Assembly (NCBI RefSeq): GCF_902706225.1
Contig: NZ_CACSKB010000001.1
Location: 173,122-237,121, forward strand
DNA from: Microbacterium sp. 18062
GTDB taxonomy: Bacteria > Actinomycetota > Actinomycetes > Actinomycetales > Microbacteriaceae
Length of the DNA stretch: 64,000 bases
Reading direction: 5' to 3'
Part shown: piece after piece, positions 43,039 through 52,069 of the stretch
Layout of the letters: each line of letters starts with the position of its first letter
How positions within the stretch are numbered: position 1 is the first letter of the stretch
The notes under the pieces: model-generated
The model's database searches: none
The model's input: only the letters and a program-made list of their open reading frames with translations
What the model was told of the DNA's origin: nothing
Program-made: the position numbers and the translations under genes

Positions 43039-44148
43039 TCAGTCGTCGACGTCGGCGACGACGGGACGCGCGGCGCGGCGCGCGCGGCGGCGCAGGACCA
43101 GTCGGCGAACACCCCACCCCACCGCCGCGGCGACGCCCACCACGACCAGCCACGGGAGCAGGAATCCGAGGGCGACCACGGTGCCGTTGAGCGTCGCCAC
43201 CAGACCGTTCCATCCTGCGGCCAGTCCGTCGGCGAAGCCCGCGGGGTCGGCCTGTGTCGGCTCGACCGCGCGGGTGAGCGACACGGTCAGTGACGACAGG
43301 GCGACCTGACCCTCGAGCAGCTCGAGCTGCTGACGGTCCGCATCCAACGCCGCCTGGCGGTCGGACAGCGCACTCTCCGCGGTGATGAGATCGCCGACCG
43401 AGCCCGCCTGCGCCATGAGCTCGGTGAGTCGCGCGACGGACGCCTCCTGCGCCGCGATCCGCGCGCGCAGATCCACCGCCTGGTCCGTGACGTCGCTGCG
43501 GTCGATCGACGACGAGGTCACCTCGCCGAACCCGCCGACCTCGGCCACGACCGCGTCGAGGCGGTCGGCAGGCACGCGCACGCTGATCCAGCTGTCGCCC
43601 GGGACGGGCGTCGACGTGTCGTCGTAGGGCTGCACGCCGCTGTTGCCGATGCTCACCGATTCGACATAGCCGCCCTCGGCCTCCGCCAGGGCGGTGACCT
43701 GCGAGGTCGCATCGCGCACGTCGTCGACAGTGACCTGCATCCATCCGCTCGTGATGACGTCGCGGCCCGCTGTGTCCAGGTCGCCCGTGACGCTCTCCGC
43801 GCCCGCTGCGTCGAGCGACTCGGCCGCGTCCTCCACCGACTGCGCATCGCCCTGCCGGAACGGCTCGGCCGCGGGCGCGACGGCACTCTGATCGACGGCC
43901 GAGACCGCGCCGTCCGCGCCGGAGATGCTCGAGGTCACGGCAGGCGAGATCAACGCCGCCAGCGCGACGACGGCGACGGCCGCCGCGGTCCCGCTCCAGA
44001 TCCGCACGCGGCGGATGCGCCGTCGGGCGGACTCGCCGTGCACGCGGCCGATGACGGCGTTCTCCATACGGGTGACCTGTTCCGCGGTCGGCGGCTCCGG
44101 CAGCGTCCGGTCGGGTTCCGATGGCATCCGGTCGATCGAGTCGTTCAC
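43039..44148 (-). CDS. DUF4349 membrane protein (anti-sigma-like partner)
   Basis: 369 aa from GTG 44148, overlapping the sigma-factor stop (GTGA). Layout: a short cytosolic N-terminus, one TM at about residues 50-70 (TAAAVAVVALAALISPAV), an extracytosolic DUF4349 domain (ISVRVPADRLDAVVAEVGGFGEV, VDLRARIAAQEASVARLTELMAQ coiled coil), and a second TM at the C-terminus followed by an Arg-rich tail. Its place right after an ECF sigma gene suggests a membrane regulator or target of that sigma. No zinc anti-sigma motif is seen. Confidence 0.85.
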   Translation of the reverse strand: MNDSIDRMPSEPDRTLPEPPTAEQVTRMENAVIGRVHGESARRRIRRVRIWSGTAAAVAVVALAALISPAVTSSISGADGAVSAVDQSAVAPAAEPFRQGDAQSVEDAAESLDAAGAESVTGDLDTAGRDVITSGWMQVTVDDVRDATSQVTALAEAEGGYVESVSIGNSGVQPYDDTSTPVPGDSWISVRVPADRLDAVVAEVGGFGEVTSSSIDRSDVTDQAVDLRARIAAQEASVARLTELMAQAGSVGDLITAESALSDRQAALDADRQQLELLEGQVALSSLTVSLTRAVEPTQADPAGFADGLAAGWNGLVATLNGTVVALGFLLPWLVVVGVAAAVGWGVRRLVLRRRARRAARPVVADVDD

Positions 44149-44693
44149 GATGGGGTTCCCTCCTGCACGGTGTTCCGCAGCCGTCCCCGGACGCGGGAGA
44201 GACGATTCCTGACCGCGCCGTGGCTGAGCCCGAGCTCCGCCGCGGCCGCGTCGTACGCGTATCCGCGCGCGACGCACAGCACGAAGATCTCGCGGTCGAG
44301 GTCGGCCAGCTCGGCGACCTCCCGGGCGAGCCGCTCGGCGAGATCGGCGCTCACGACGTGCTGCTCCACGTCGATTGGCGCGGGTGTTCGCTCGTCGATC
44401 GGCGCCGCGGCGTGCGCGAGCTCCCGCCGCCGGGCGCGCAGGCGGTTCGCGCACGTGTACCGGCAGATGGTCGCGAGCCACGGGAGGGCCGACTCGCCCT
44501 CCAGCTGCAGCCCCCCGAGCTTTCGCCACGCCGTCACGAACGCGTCCTGGGTCGCGTCCTCGGCATCTGCCTGGTTCTCGAGCAGGATCGATGCGATGCG
44601 GTACATCGCATCGACATGTCGCCGGTACAGACGGCGGAACGCATCCTCGTCGCCGACCGCTGCTCGCGCGATCAGTTCGGCATCCGTCGCCAT
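44145..44693 (-). CDS. ECF-type RNA polymerase sigma factor
   Basis: 182 aa. Region 2 (residues 18-85): FRRLYRRHVDAMYRIASILL, ADAEDATQDAFVTAWRKL, and LPWLATICRYTCANRLRARRR. Region 4 (about 120-175): REIFVLCVARGYAYDAAAAELGLSHGAVRNRLSRVRGRLR, the -35 HTH. It directs polymerase to stress or envelope promoters. Translationally coupled to the DUF4349 gene. The signal is unknown. Confidence 0.93.
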   Translation of the reverse strand: MATDAELIARAAVGDEDAFRRLYRRHVDAMYRIASILLENQADAEDATQDAFVTAWRKLGGLQLEGESALPWLATICRYTCANRLRARRRELAHAAAPIDERTPAPIDVEQHVVSADLAERLAREVAELADLDREIFVLCVARGYAYDAAAAELGLSHGAVRNRLSRVRGRLRNTVQEGTPS

Positions 44694-44939
44694 CGGCTCT
44701 TCCCCTCCGTGCCGGCCCGTGCGATCACGTGCCTCCGGTCGATGTCTCTCACTTCCTGGTGTCCGGACGGCGGTGATCGTCTCACCCGTGTCATCATCAT
44801 CGCCCTCGTGCCCCGTCGCGTCTCCATCGTGCTCGGGGCGGTCCTGATCGACGGTGCGAAGCGCCGTACGGTGACCGACGGTGCGCGCGGTGGCGGAGCC
44901 ACCCGCATCCGACCGGGACCGACCGGGCCCGGCGAGGGC

Positions 44940-46253
44940 TCAGAACGAGCGCAGGTTCGCGCGCAGACCCCCGCCCGCGTACGAGTCGCGCAGCACGCCG
45001 CGGCGGCGCAGGATCGGGACGAGATCGTCGAGCATCCGGTGGACGGTGACCGGATGCAGGTCGCCCCACAGCAGCACACCGTCGTTGTCCCAGTCGCCGA
45101 GCTGCTCGATGCGGTCCGCGAGCTCTGCCGCCGTGCCGACGAATCCGGAGCCGTCGGAGAGGCGACCGAGCCGGGCGTGCGCGGCGAGGACCGTGCGCAG
45201 GGGCGTCGAAGGGTCGTGGTCGCCGACGAGGCGACGGATGCTGCCGTGCGACACGTGCTCGGCGAAGATCCCGCGGGGGAGCGGCGCGTCGAGATCGAGG
45301 CTCGTGAGGTCGGTCTCGAGATCGGAGGACTGCCGCCGCGCGATGGTCCGCAGCGTCTCGTCGTCGGGGGTGCGCGAGGCGGCGACCAGACGGTCGGCCT
45401 CCTCGGGCGAGGAGACGAGGGTCGGCTGGATGGCGAAGAGCACCGAGACGTCGGTCTCCGCACGGCCCCGCGCGCGTGCCGCGTCGTGGACCGCGGCCCG
45501 GTACGCGCGGATGCTCGCCTCGTCGAGCGGCGCGAGCGCCAGCTGCACATCGGAGTTCGCGCCCGCGAAGCCGAGCCCGCGACCGGAGCCGCCGGGGGAG
45601 ACGATGACGGGCTCGCCCTCCTCGAAGGGGATCGCGTTCAGCGGTCCGTCGAAGGAGAAGTACTCGCCGCGCCGGGCGGTCTGCCGCATCCGCGTGCCGT
45701 CCGCGTAGCGGCCGCTGTCGATGTCGCGCACGAGGGCGCCCTCGTCCCAGCTGCGCCAGAGCGAGCGGATGCCGCCGAGCCACTCCTCGGCCCGGTCGTA
45801 GGCCGCGTCGTGCCCGAGCGGCGGGGCGGTGCCGAAGTGCCGGGCGCTCCCGGTGTCGGTGACGACGTTGAGGCCGAGCCGGTCGCCGCTGAGATGCTGG
45901 AGCGAGGCGAACTGCCGGGCCGCCGTGTAGGGCAGGTACGCCGCAGGGTTCACCGTCGGCACGACGCCGAGGTGCTCCGTCGCGTCGAAGAGGTACGGGG
46001 CGAGCATGAGCGGGTCGTGCTTGGGGCCGCCGAACGCGTGCCGCACCCGCAGATCGATCGTGTCGGCAGAGCCGAGCGAGGGAGCGTCCTCGATGATCAG
46101 CAGGTCGAACCCCGCCTGCTCGAGGGCGCGTGCGGACTCCTGGTAGAGCCGGGGCCCGGTCCAGCGGTAGTTCCAGTCGAGATACGGGTGGCCCCAGCCG
46201 TGCGGTCCGAATCCGCGTGCGAGGAACCAGCCGAAGTGCTGGAGTCCGCTCAC
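44940..46253 (-). CDS. second NtaA/DszA-type FMN-dependent monooxygenase
   Basis: 437 aa, GTG overlapping the stop of the next gene upstream (46250-46253). LLM fold marks: GFDLLIIEDAPSLG, HLGVVPTVNPAAYLPYTAARQFASLQHLSGDRLGLNVVTD, HDAAYDRAEEWLGGIRSLWRSWDEGALV and PVIVSPGGSGRGLGFAGANSD. It shares the family with the protein at 23651-25042 but is clearly different. Coupling to a sulfhydrylase suggests release of sulfur from an organic sulfur compound, as DszA/SfnG-type enzymes do. The substrate is not predictable. Confidence 0.9.
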   Translation of the reverse strand: MSGLQHFGWFLARGFGPHGWGHPYLDWNYRWTGPRLYQESARALEQAGFDLLIIEDAPSLGSADTIDLRVRHAFGGPKHDPLMLAPYLFDATEHLGVVPTVNPAAYLPYTAARQFASLQHLSGDRLGLNVVTDTGSARHFGTAPPLGHDAAYDRAEEWLGGIRSLWRSWDEGALVRDIDSGRYADGTRMRQTARRGEYFSFDGPLNAIPFEEGEPVIVSPGGSGRGLGFAGANSDVQLALAPLDEASIRAYRAAVHDAARARGRAETDVSVLFAIQPTLVSSPEEADRLVAASRTPDDETLRTIARRQSSDLETDLTSLDLDAPLPRGIFAEHVSHGSIRRLVGDHDPSTPLRTVLAAHARLGRLSDGSGFVGTAAELADRIEQLGDWDNDGVLLWGDLHPVTVHRMLDDLVPILRRRGVLRDSYAGGGLRANLRSF

Positions 46254-47587
46254 ACGAGCACCTCGAGCACCCGTTCGCCCGTGCCCGCTGCGGTGGCGGC
46301 CGTGAGCGCCCGCTCGAGATCCGCGGTGAGGTCGTCGACGTCCTCGATGCCGATCGACAGGCGCAGGGTGCCCGGGTGCACTCCGAGGGCGAGGCGGTTC
46401 TGCTCGGAGTGATGCGCGTGGCTCGTCGTGCCGGGGTGCAGCACCAGCGAGCGCACGTCGCCCAGATGGGTCATGTGCGTGATCACGCGCACCGACTCGA
46501 CGAAGGCGCGCGCGGCCGGTTCGCCCCCGCGGAGGGTGAAGGTGAACACCGAGCCGAAGCCGCGCGGCAGGTAGCGCAGCGCGACGTCGTGCGAGGGGTG
46601 CGCGGCGAGCCCGGCATAGTCGACGGACTCGACCGCGGGATGCGCGGCGAGCCAGGTCGCCACGGCCAGGGCGTTGCCCGACTGCTCGCGCACGCGGAGG
46701 CTCAGCGTCTCGATGCCCTGCGCGACGAGGAACGCGTTGAGAGGCGAAGGGGTGGGCCCCAGGCGGGGCGCCGTCGACTCGCGGATGTAGGCGATCCTCG
46801 CACGTGCGCCGTGCCGCTCCCAGACGCTCGGCGCGCCGCTGCGATCGGCCGACACCAGGTGCGGGAACAGCGCGCCGGAGCGTGCCGCGTCGAAGCGGCC
46901 GTCGTCGACGAGGGCTCCGCCGAGCGCGGCGCCGTGCCCGGCGAGGAACTTGCTCGCGGAGTGCACGACCACGGCTGCGCCGTGCTCGATCGGGCGCAGG
47001 AGGTAGGGCGTCGCGAACGTGTTGTCGATCACGAGCGGCAGTGCACGTTCGTCGGCCACGGCGGCGATCGCCGCGATGTCGAGCACGTCGTTGCGCGCGT
47101 TGGAGATCGACTCCGCGAAGTAGGCGCGCGTGTTCTCCCGCGTGGCGAGACGCCAGGCGTCCGGGTCTGCGATGTCGTCGACGAAGTCGACCTCGATGCC
47201 CAGCCGGCCGAGGTTGTCGAGCAGGAGCCCGCGGGTGCCCTCGTAGATGTGCGTCGAGCAGACGAGGTGGTCACCGGCCGAGAGCAGCCCCAGCAGCGCG
47301 ATCGACACCGCTGCCTGTCCGCTGGCCACGAAGACGGCATCCGCCCCGCCCTCGAGGCCGGCCAGCCGCCTCTCCAGCGCCTCGATCGTCGGGTTGCCGG
47401 TGCGCGTGTAGCCGAAGCCTGCTCCGGTCTGGAAGTGGTGCGCCGCGTGGTCGAAATCGTCGAACCGGAACCCCGCCGTCAGATAGATGGGGAGCGCACG
47501 GGCCGGGGCGTCGTGCCATTCGGCACCGGAGTGCACCTGGCGGGTGCTGAAGCCGACGGCGTCGGAGGCGTCGAGAAGATCGGTCAT
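46250..47587 (-). CDS. metY: O-acetylhomoserine sulfhydrylase (PLP enzyme, MetY-like)
   Basis: 445 aa from ATG 47587 with AGGACC upstream. Cys/Met-metabolism PLP fold: STRQVHSGAEW, GYTRTGNPTIEALERRLAGLEGG, VIDNTFATPYLLRPIEHGAAVVVHSASKFLAGHG, where the Lys of SASKF binds PLP. Its length of about 440 aa fits MetY rather than MetB (about 380). It makes homocysteine from O-acetylhomoserine and sulfide. The co-translated monooxygenase gene suggests the sulfide or thiol source is an oxidised organosulfur compound. Confidence 0.9.
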   Translation of the reverse strand: MTDLLDASDAVGFSTRQVHSGAEWHDAPARALPIYLTAGFRFDDFDHAAHHFQTGAGFGYTRTGNPTIEALERRLAGLEGGADAVFVASGQAAVSIALLGLLSAGDHLVCSTHIYEGTRGLLLDNLGRLGIEVDFVDDIADPDAWRLATRENTRAYFAESISNARNDVLDIAAIAAVADERALPLVIDNTFATPYLLRPIEHGAAVVVHSASKFLAGHGAALGGALVDDGRFDAARSGALFPHLVSADRSGAPSVWERHGARARIAYIRESTAPRLGPTPSPLNAFLVAQGIETLSLRVREQSGNALAVATWLAAHPAVESVDYAGLAAHPSHDVALRYLPRGFGSVFTFTLRGGEPAARAFVESVRVITHMTHLGDVRSLVLHPGTTSHAHHSEQNRLALGVHPGTLRLSIGIEDVDDLTADLERALTAATAAGTGERVLEVLV

Positions 47588-47704
47588 CGCAAGGTCCTGT
47601 CGGGGATCGGGTCTGCTCTTCAGATTCGCACGATCCGCCGTCGGGGCGGACCTCCCGCGAAACAGGGGGACACCCGCCGACGACCGTCGTGCGGCGCGCG
47701 ATGG

Positions 47705-47710
47705 TAGTCT
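47705..47710 (+). promoter_or_regulatory. -10 box TAGTCT of the leuCD operon
   Basis: TAGTCT ends 6 nt before the GTG of the leucine leader peptide, so the leader peptide is made from a leaderless transcript. Confidence 0.55.
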
Positions 47711-47716
47711 GGGCGG

Positions 47717-47761
47717 GTGCGGATCGCTTGCCTTCTCCTTAGCGGCCGCGACGAGTCCTAG
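47717..47761 (+). CDS. leuL: leucine leader peptide (14 aa)
   Basis: GTG 47717, 14 codons to [17 protein letters not shown]. Three Leu codons are consecutive (CTT-CTC-CTT), two of them CTT, which is rare in this genome. Ribosome stalling there on leucine shortage would control the downstream hairpins. It lies 71 nt before leuC. Confidence 0.65.
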   Translation: MRIACLLLSGRDES

Positions 47762-47783
47762 TTCCAGGCCTCCCTCGTCGCGG
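47746..47783 (+). promoter_or_regulatory. leucine attenuator hairpin
   Basis: CCGCGACGAG (47746-47755) pairs perfectly with CTCGTCGCGG (47774-47783). The left arm overlaps the end of the leader-peptide frame, so a ribosome stalled at the Leu codons would change the pairing. This is the expected layout of ribosome-mediated attenuation. Confidence 0.6.
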
Positions 47784-47832
47784 AGTTCGTCGCGGGCTTG
47801 ATCCACCGTCATCCTCAGGAGAACGACAGAGC

Positions 47833-49296
47833 ATGAGCGAATCCGAGCAGTCTGCGGCGCCCCGCACCCTGGCCGAGAAGGTCTGGGACAACCATCTGGT
47901 CGTGAAGGGCGAGGGCGGCCAGCCCGACCTCATCTACATCGACCTGCACCTCGTCCACGAGGTCACGAGCCCCCAGGCCTTCGACGGCCTGCGCGCGGAG
48001 AGCCGGCCCCTGCGCCGCCTCGACCTCACGATCGCGACCGAGGACCACAACACCCCGACACTCGAGATCGACCGGCCGATAGCCGACCCGACGAGCCGGC
48101 TGCAGATCCAGACGCTCCGCGACAACGCCGAGGAGTTCGGCGTCCGCATCCACTCGCTCGGCGACGCCGAGCAGGGGATCGTGCACGTCGTCGGCCCTCA
48201 GCTGGGGCTGACGATGCCGGGGATCACCGTCGTCTGCGGCGACTCGCACACCTCGACCCACGGCGCCTTCGGCGCGATGGCGTTCGGCATCGGCACCAGC
48301 GAGGTCGAGCACGTCATGGCCACGCAGACCCTGCCGCTGAAGCCCTTCAAGACGATGGCGATCACGGTGGACGGCGAGCTGCGCCCCGGCGTCACCGCGA
48401 AGGACGTCATCCTCGCGGTGATCGCCAAGATCGGCACCAACGGGGGCCAGGGCTACGTTCTCGAGTTCCGCGGCAGCGCCATCCGCTCGCTCTCGATGGA
48501 GGGCCGGATGACGATGTGCAACATGTCGATCGAGGCCGGCGCGCGCGCCGGCATGGTCGCGCCCGACGAGACGACCTTCGCCTACCTGAAGGGGCGCCCG
48601 CACGCCCCTCAGGGGCAGGACTGGGAGGATGCGGTCGACTACTGGCGCACCCTGCCGAGCGACGCCGGCGCCGTCTACGACGCGGAGGTGTTCCTGGACG
48701 CCGACGAGCTCGAGCCCTTCGTCACCTGGGGGACCAACCCCGGTCAGGGCGTGTCGCTGAGCGACGTCGTGCCGACCCCCGCCGACATCACCGACCCGAA
48801 CGAGCGCGTCGCGGCCGAGCGTGCGCTGGACTACATGGATCTCCTCCCCGGGACCAGGCTCAAGGACGTCCCGGTGGATGCGGTGTTCATGGGCTCGTGC
48901 ACGAACAGCCGCATCGAGGATCTGCGCGCCTTCGCCTCCGTCGTGAAGGGCCGGCGCAAGGCCGAGGGCGTCCGGGTGATGGTCGTGCCGGGCTCGGCGC
49001 GCGTGCGTCTCGAGGCGGAGGCGGAGGGGCTCGACAAGGTCTTCCGGGAGTTCGGCGCGGAGTGGCGTTTCGCCGGCTGCTCGATGTGCCTGGGCATGAA
49101 CCCGGACCAGCTCGCTCCGGGCGAGCGGTGCGCGTCGACGTCGAACCGCAACTTCGAGGGACGCCAGGGCAAGGGCGGGCGCACGCATCTGGTGTCACCG
49201 CTCGTCGCCGCGGCGACGGCCGTGCGCGGCACGCTGTCGAGTCCGAGCGATCTGGAGCCGGCCGCCGAACCGGTCGCCGTCGGGGCGGGGGTCTGA
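47833..49296 (+). CDS. leuC: 3-isopropylmalate dehydratase large subunit
   Basis: 487 aa. Aconitase family: [59 protein letters not shown], and the cluster Cys pair in [13 protein letters not shown]. It binds a 4Fe-4S cluster and isomerises 2-isopropylmalate to 3-isopropylmalate in leucine synthesis. The stop is 1 nt from the leuD start. Leader peptide and attenuator precede it. Confidence 0.97.
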   Translation: MSESEQSAAPRTLAEKVWDNHLVVKGEGGQPDLIYIDLHLVHEVTSPQAFDGLRAESRPLRRLDLTIATEDHNTPTLEIDRPIADPTSRLQIQTLRDNAEEFGVRIHSLGDAEQGIVHVVGPQLGLTMPGITVVCGDSHTSTHGAFGAMAFGIGTSEVEHVMATQTLPLKPFKTMAITVDGELRPGVTAKDVILAVIAKIGTNGGQGYVLEFRGSAIRSLSMEGRMTMCNMSIEAGARAGMVAPDETTFAYLKGRPHAPQGQDWEDAVDYWRTLPSDAGAVYDAEVFLDADELEPFVTWGTNPGQGVSLSDVVPTPADITDPNERVAAERALDYMDLLPGTRLKDVPVDAVFMGSCTNSRIEDLRAFASVVKGRRKAEGVRVMVVPGSARVRLEAEAEGLDKVFREFGAEWRFAGCSMCLGMNPDQLAPGERCASTSNRNFEGRQGKGGRTHLVSPLVAAATAVRGTLSSPSDLEPAAEPVAVGAGV

Positions 49297-49297
49297 G

Positions 49298-49909
49298 ATG
49301 GAGAAGTTCACCGTGCACACCGGCGTCGCCGCTCCGCTGAAGCGCTCCGCCGTCGACACCGACCAGATCATCCCCGCGGTCTACCTCAAGCGCGTCACCA
49401 AGACGGGCTTCGAGGACGCCCTGTTCGCCAACTGGCGCCAGGACCCCGACTTCGTGCTCAACCAGCCCCTCTACGAGCGCGCCTCGATCCTCGTGGCGGG
49501 ATCGGACTTCGGCACCGGCTCGAGTCGCGAGCACGCCGTCTGGGCGCTGCGCGACTACGGCTTCAAGGTCGTGCTCAGCACGAAGTTCGCCGACATCTTC
49601 CGCGGGAACGCAGGCAAGCAGGGTCTTGTCGCCGGCGTCGTCACCGAGGCGGACCTCGAGGCGATCTGGGCGGCGATCGAGGCGGCGCCGGGCGTGGAGA
49701 TGACGGTCGATCTGGAACGACGCGACGCGGTGATCGGCGATGTCCGGGTCCCGTTCGACATCGACGATTACACTAGGTGGCGGCTCCTCGAGGGACTCGA
49801 CGACATCGGTCTGACCCTCCGGAACGAAGACAAGATCGCCGCCTACGAGGCGCGACGCGAATCCTGGAAGCCGCGGACTCTACCGGTGCCGCCCCTTCCC
49901 GCACAGTGA
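49298..49909 (+). CDS. leuD: 3-isopropylmalate dehydratase small subunit
   Basis: 203 aa. Starts [32 protein letters not shown]; substrate-specificity loop [23 protein letters not shown]. Forms the heterodimer with LeuC. Normal length (about 200 aa). Confidence 0.97.
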   Translation: MEKFTVHTGVAAPLKRSAVDTDQIIPAVYLKRVTKTGFEDALFANWRQDPDFVLNQPLYERASILVAGSDFGTGSSREHAVWALRDYGFKVVLSTKFADIFRGNAGKQGLVAGVVTEADLEAIWAAIEAAPGVEMTVDLERRDAVIGDVRVPFDIDDYTRWRLLEGLDDIGLTLRNEDKIAAYEARRESWKPRTLPVPPLPAQ

Positions 49910-49919
49910 GGCACCGCAT

Positions 49920-51284
49920 ATGACACTCCTCGGCGAAACCGCGACCACGGGCGGTCGGAAGGGCGGGGAGGGCGAGGTCCTCGCGATCCGCGGCGGGCGC
50001 GCCCTCCGCGGCACCGTTGAGGTGCTGGGTGCCAAGAACCTCGTCACCAAGGCGATGGTCGCCGCGCTCCTCGGCGAGAGCCCGAGCGTCCTGCGCGACG
50101 TGCCCGACATCAGCGACGTCGCCGTCGTGCGCTCGCTGCTCGAGGTGCACGGCGTGCGCGTCGAGGAGGCGGGCGAGCGCGGCGCGCTGCTGCTGGACCC
50201 GCGCGACGTCGAGAGCGCACACATGGAGGAGATCGATGCCCATGCCGGCGCCTCCCGCATCCCGATCCTGTTCTGCGGCCCGCTGCTGCACCGCCTCGGC
50301 CAGGCCTTCATCCCCGACCTCGGCGGATGCCGCATCGGCGACCGGCCCATCGACTTCCACCTCGACGCGCTCCGCAAGTTCGGCGCGGTGGTCGAGAAGC
50401 TCCCGAGCGGGATCCGCCTGTCGGCGCCGCGCGGACTCCACGGGGCGAACATCCACCTGCCGTACCCGAGCGTGGGCGCGACCGAGCAGGTTCTGCTGAC
50501 GGCGGTGCGCGCCGAGGGCACCACCGAGCTGCGCAACGCGGCGATCGAGCCCGAGATCATGGACCTCATCGCCGTCCTGCAGAAGATGGGCGCGATCATC
50601 TCCTACGAGCCCAACCGCGTCGTCCTCATCGAGGGCGTGCCGCGGCTCGAGGGCTACGACCACCGCGCGATCTTCGACCGCAACGAGGCCGCGAGCTGGG
50701 CCAGCGCCGCGATCGCGACCGACGGCGAGATCTTCGTCGCGGGGGCGCAGCAGCAGGAGATGCTGACGTTCCTGAACGTGCTGCGCAAGACCGGCGCCGG
50801 CTTCGAGATCCGCGAGGACGGCATCCTGTTCCGCCGGGGCGGAGACCTTCGCGGCGTGACGGTCGAGACCGACGTCCACCCCGGTTTCATGACCGACTGG
50901 CAGCAGCCGCTGATCGTCGCCCTCACGCAGGCACAGGGCCGCTCGGTCGTGCACGAGACGGTGTACGAGAACCGGTTCGGCTTCACCCAGGCGCTCGTGC
51001 AGATGGGGGCCGACATCACTGTGTATCCGCACGGCCTGCAGGAGGGACCCCGTCGTGTTCCGCGCCGCTCGCTCGAGCAGGCCGCGGTGATCACCGGCCC
51101 CACGTCGTTGCGCGGCGCCGACATCACGGTGCCGGATCTGCGCGGCGGCTACAGCCACGTGATCGCGGCGCTCACGGCAGAGGGCGAGTCCACCGTCCGC
51201 AACATCGGCATCATCCGTCGCGGCTACGCGGACTTCCTCGACAAGCTGTCCGCTCTCGGCGCCGACTTCGACGTCGTCGGCTGA
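49920..51284 (+). CDS. murA: UDP-N-acetylglucosamine 1-carboxyvinyltransferase
   Basis: 454 aa, ATG 10 nt after leuD. EPSP-synthase/MurA fold with VLGAKNLVTKAMVAALL at the start and the active-site loop DLGGCRIGDRPIDFH, where the Cys corresponds to Cys115 of E. coli MurA (the fosfomycin target). It performs the first step of peptidoglycan precursor synthesis, adding enolpyruvate to UDP-GlcNAc. The N-terminal extension of about 20 residues is longer than in E. coli. A single copy lies here; a paralogue elsewhere cannot be excluded. Confidence 0.92.
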   Translation: MTLLGETATTGGRKGGEGEVLAIRGGRALRGTVEVLGAKNLVTKAMVAALLGESPSVLRDVPDISDVAVVRSLLEVHGVRVEEAGERGALLLDPRDVESAHMEEIDAHAGASRIPILFCGPLLHRLGQAFIPDLGGCRIGDRPIDFHLDALRKFGAVVEKLPSGIRLSAPRGLHGANIHLPYPSVGATEQVLLTAVRAEGTTELRNAAIEPEIMDLIAVLQKMGAIISYEPNRVVLIEGVPRLEGYDHRAIFDRNEAASWASAAIATDGEIFVAGAQQQEMLTFLNVLRKTGAGFEIREDGILFRRGGDLRGVTVETDVHPGFMTDWQQPLIVALTQAQGRSVVHETVYENRFGFTQALVQMGADITVYPHGLQEGPRRVPRRSLEQAAVITGPTSLRGADITVPDLRGGYSHVIAALTAEGESTVRNIGIIRRGYADFLDKLSALGADFDVVG

Positions 51285-52069
51285 TGGCGTCGAGCGGATC
51301 GCGACGCCGTCGCGCGTCGGCCGAGAAGACGCGTCCGAGCGTCTTCTGGGTGCTCGGTGCGATCGTGGTGCCGCTGGTCGGGCTGATCGCGAAGATCGAG
51401 ATCGAGGGCGAGGAGAACCTCCCGGAGGAGGGGCCGTACGTGCTGGCCCCGAACCACTACAGCGAGATCGACCCGGTGCTGGTGGCCGCAGCCGTCTGGA
51501 GGCTCGGCCGCGCGCCGAGGTTCATGGCGAAGGAGAGCCTCTTCCGCGTCCCGGTGCTCGGCTGGGCGCTGCGCGCGACGGGCATGATCCCGGTGGCACG
51601 CGCATCCTCCGCCGCGGCGGCGAAGCAGGCGATCGAGACGGCGGAGAGCCTCGCCGCGCGTCGGGCCGGCGTCATCGTGTACCCGGAGGGCACGCTCACC
51701 CGCGACCCGGATCTCTGGCCCATGCGGGGCAAGACCGGCGCAGCGCGGCTGGCGCTGGCCGGCGGCATCCCGCTCATCCCGATGGCGCACTGGGGCGTCG
51801 AGCGCATCTTCCCGCGCTACGGCAGGCTGAGCCTCTGGCCGCTGCGAAAGCGCGTGCGCGTCGTGATCGGCCCGGCGCTCGACCTCGAGGGGTTCTCCGA
51901 CCGCTCGCAGCACCCGGGTGCGCAGCTGGAGGCCACCGGCATCCTGATGGACGACATCGCGGGCCTCCTCGGCGGCCTGCGGGGCGAGCAGGCCCCGGCG
52001 GAGCGCTGGAACCCCGGCGCCCACGGGCAGAGCGAGACGGGCCGACTCGCCGGGGACGCGGACGCGTGA
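51284..52069 (+). CDS. plsC: 1-acyl-sn-glycerol-3-phosphate acyltransferase
   Basis: 261 aa, ATG overlapping the murA stop by one base. Motifs: NHYSEIDPVL (HX4D catalytic), RVPVLGWALRATGMIPVAR, VIVYPEGTLTRDPDLWPMRGKTG. One N-terminal membrane segment (VFWVLGAIVVPLVGLIAKI). It makes phosphatidic acid at the membrane. Co-transcribed with gpsA, which supplies glycerol-3-phosphate. Confidence 0.93.
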   Translation: MASSGSRRRRASAEKTRPSVFWVLGAIVVPLVGLIAKIEIEGEENLPEEGPYVLAPNHYSEIDPVLVAAAVWRLGRAPRFMAKESLFRVPVLGWALRATGMIPVARASSAAAAKQAIETAESLAARRAGVIVYPEGTLTRDPDLWPMRGKTGAARLALAGGIPLIPMAHWGVERIFPRYGRLSLWPLRKRVRVVIGPALDLEGFSDRSQHPGAQLEATGILMDDIAGLLGGLRGEQAPAERWNPGAHGQSETGRLAGDADA

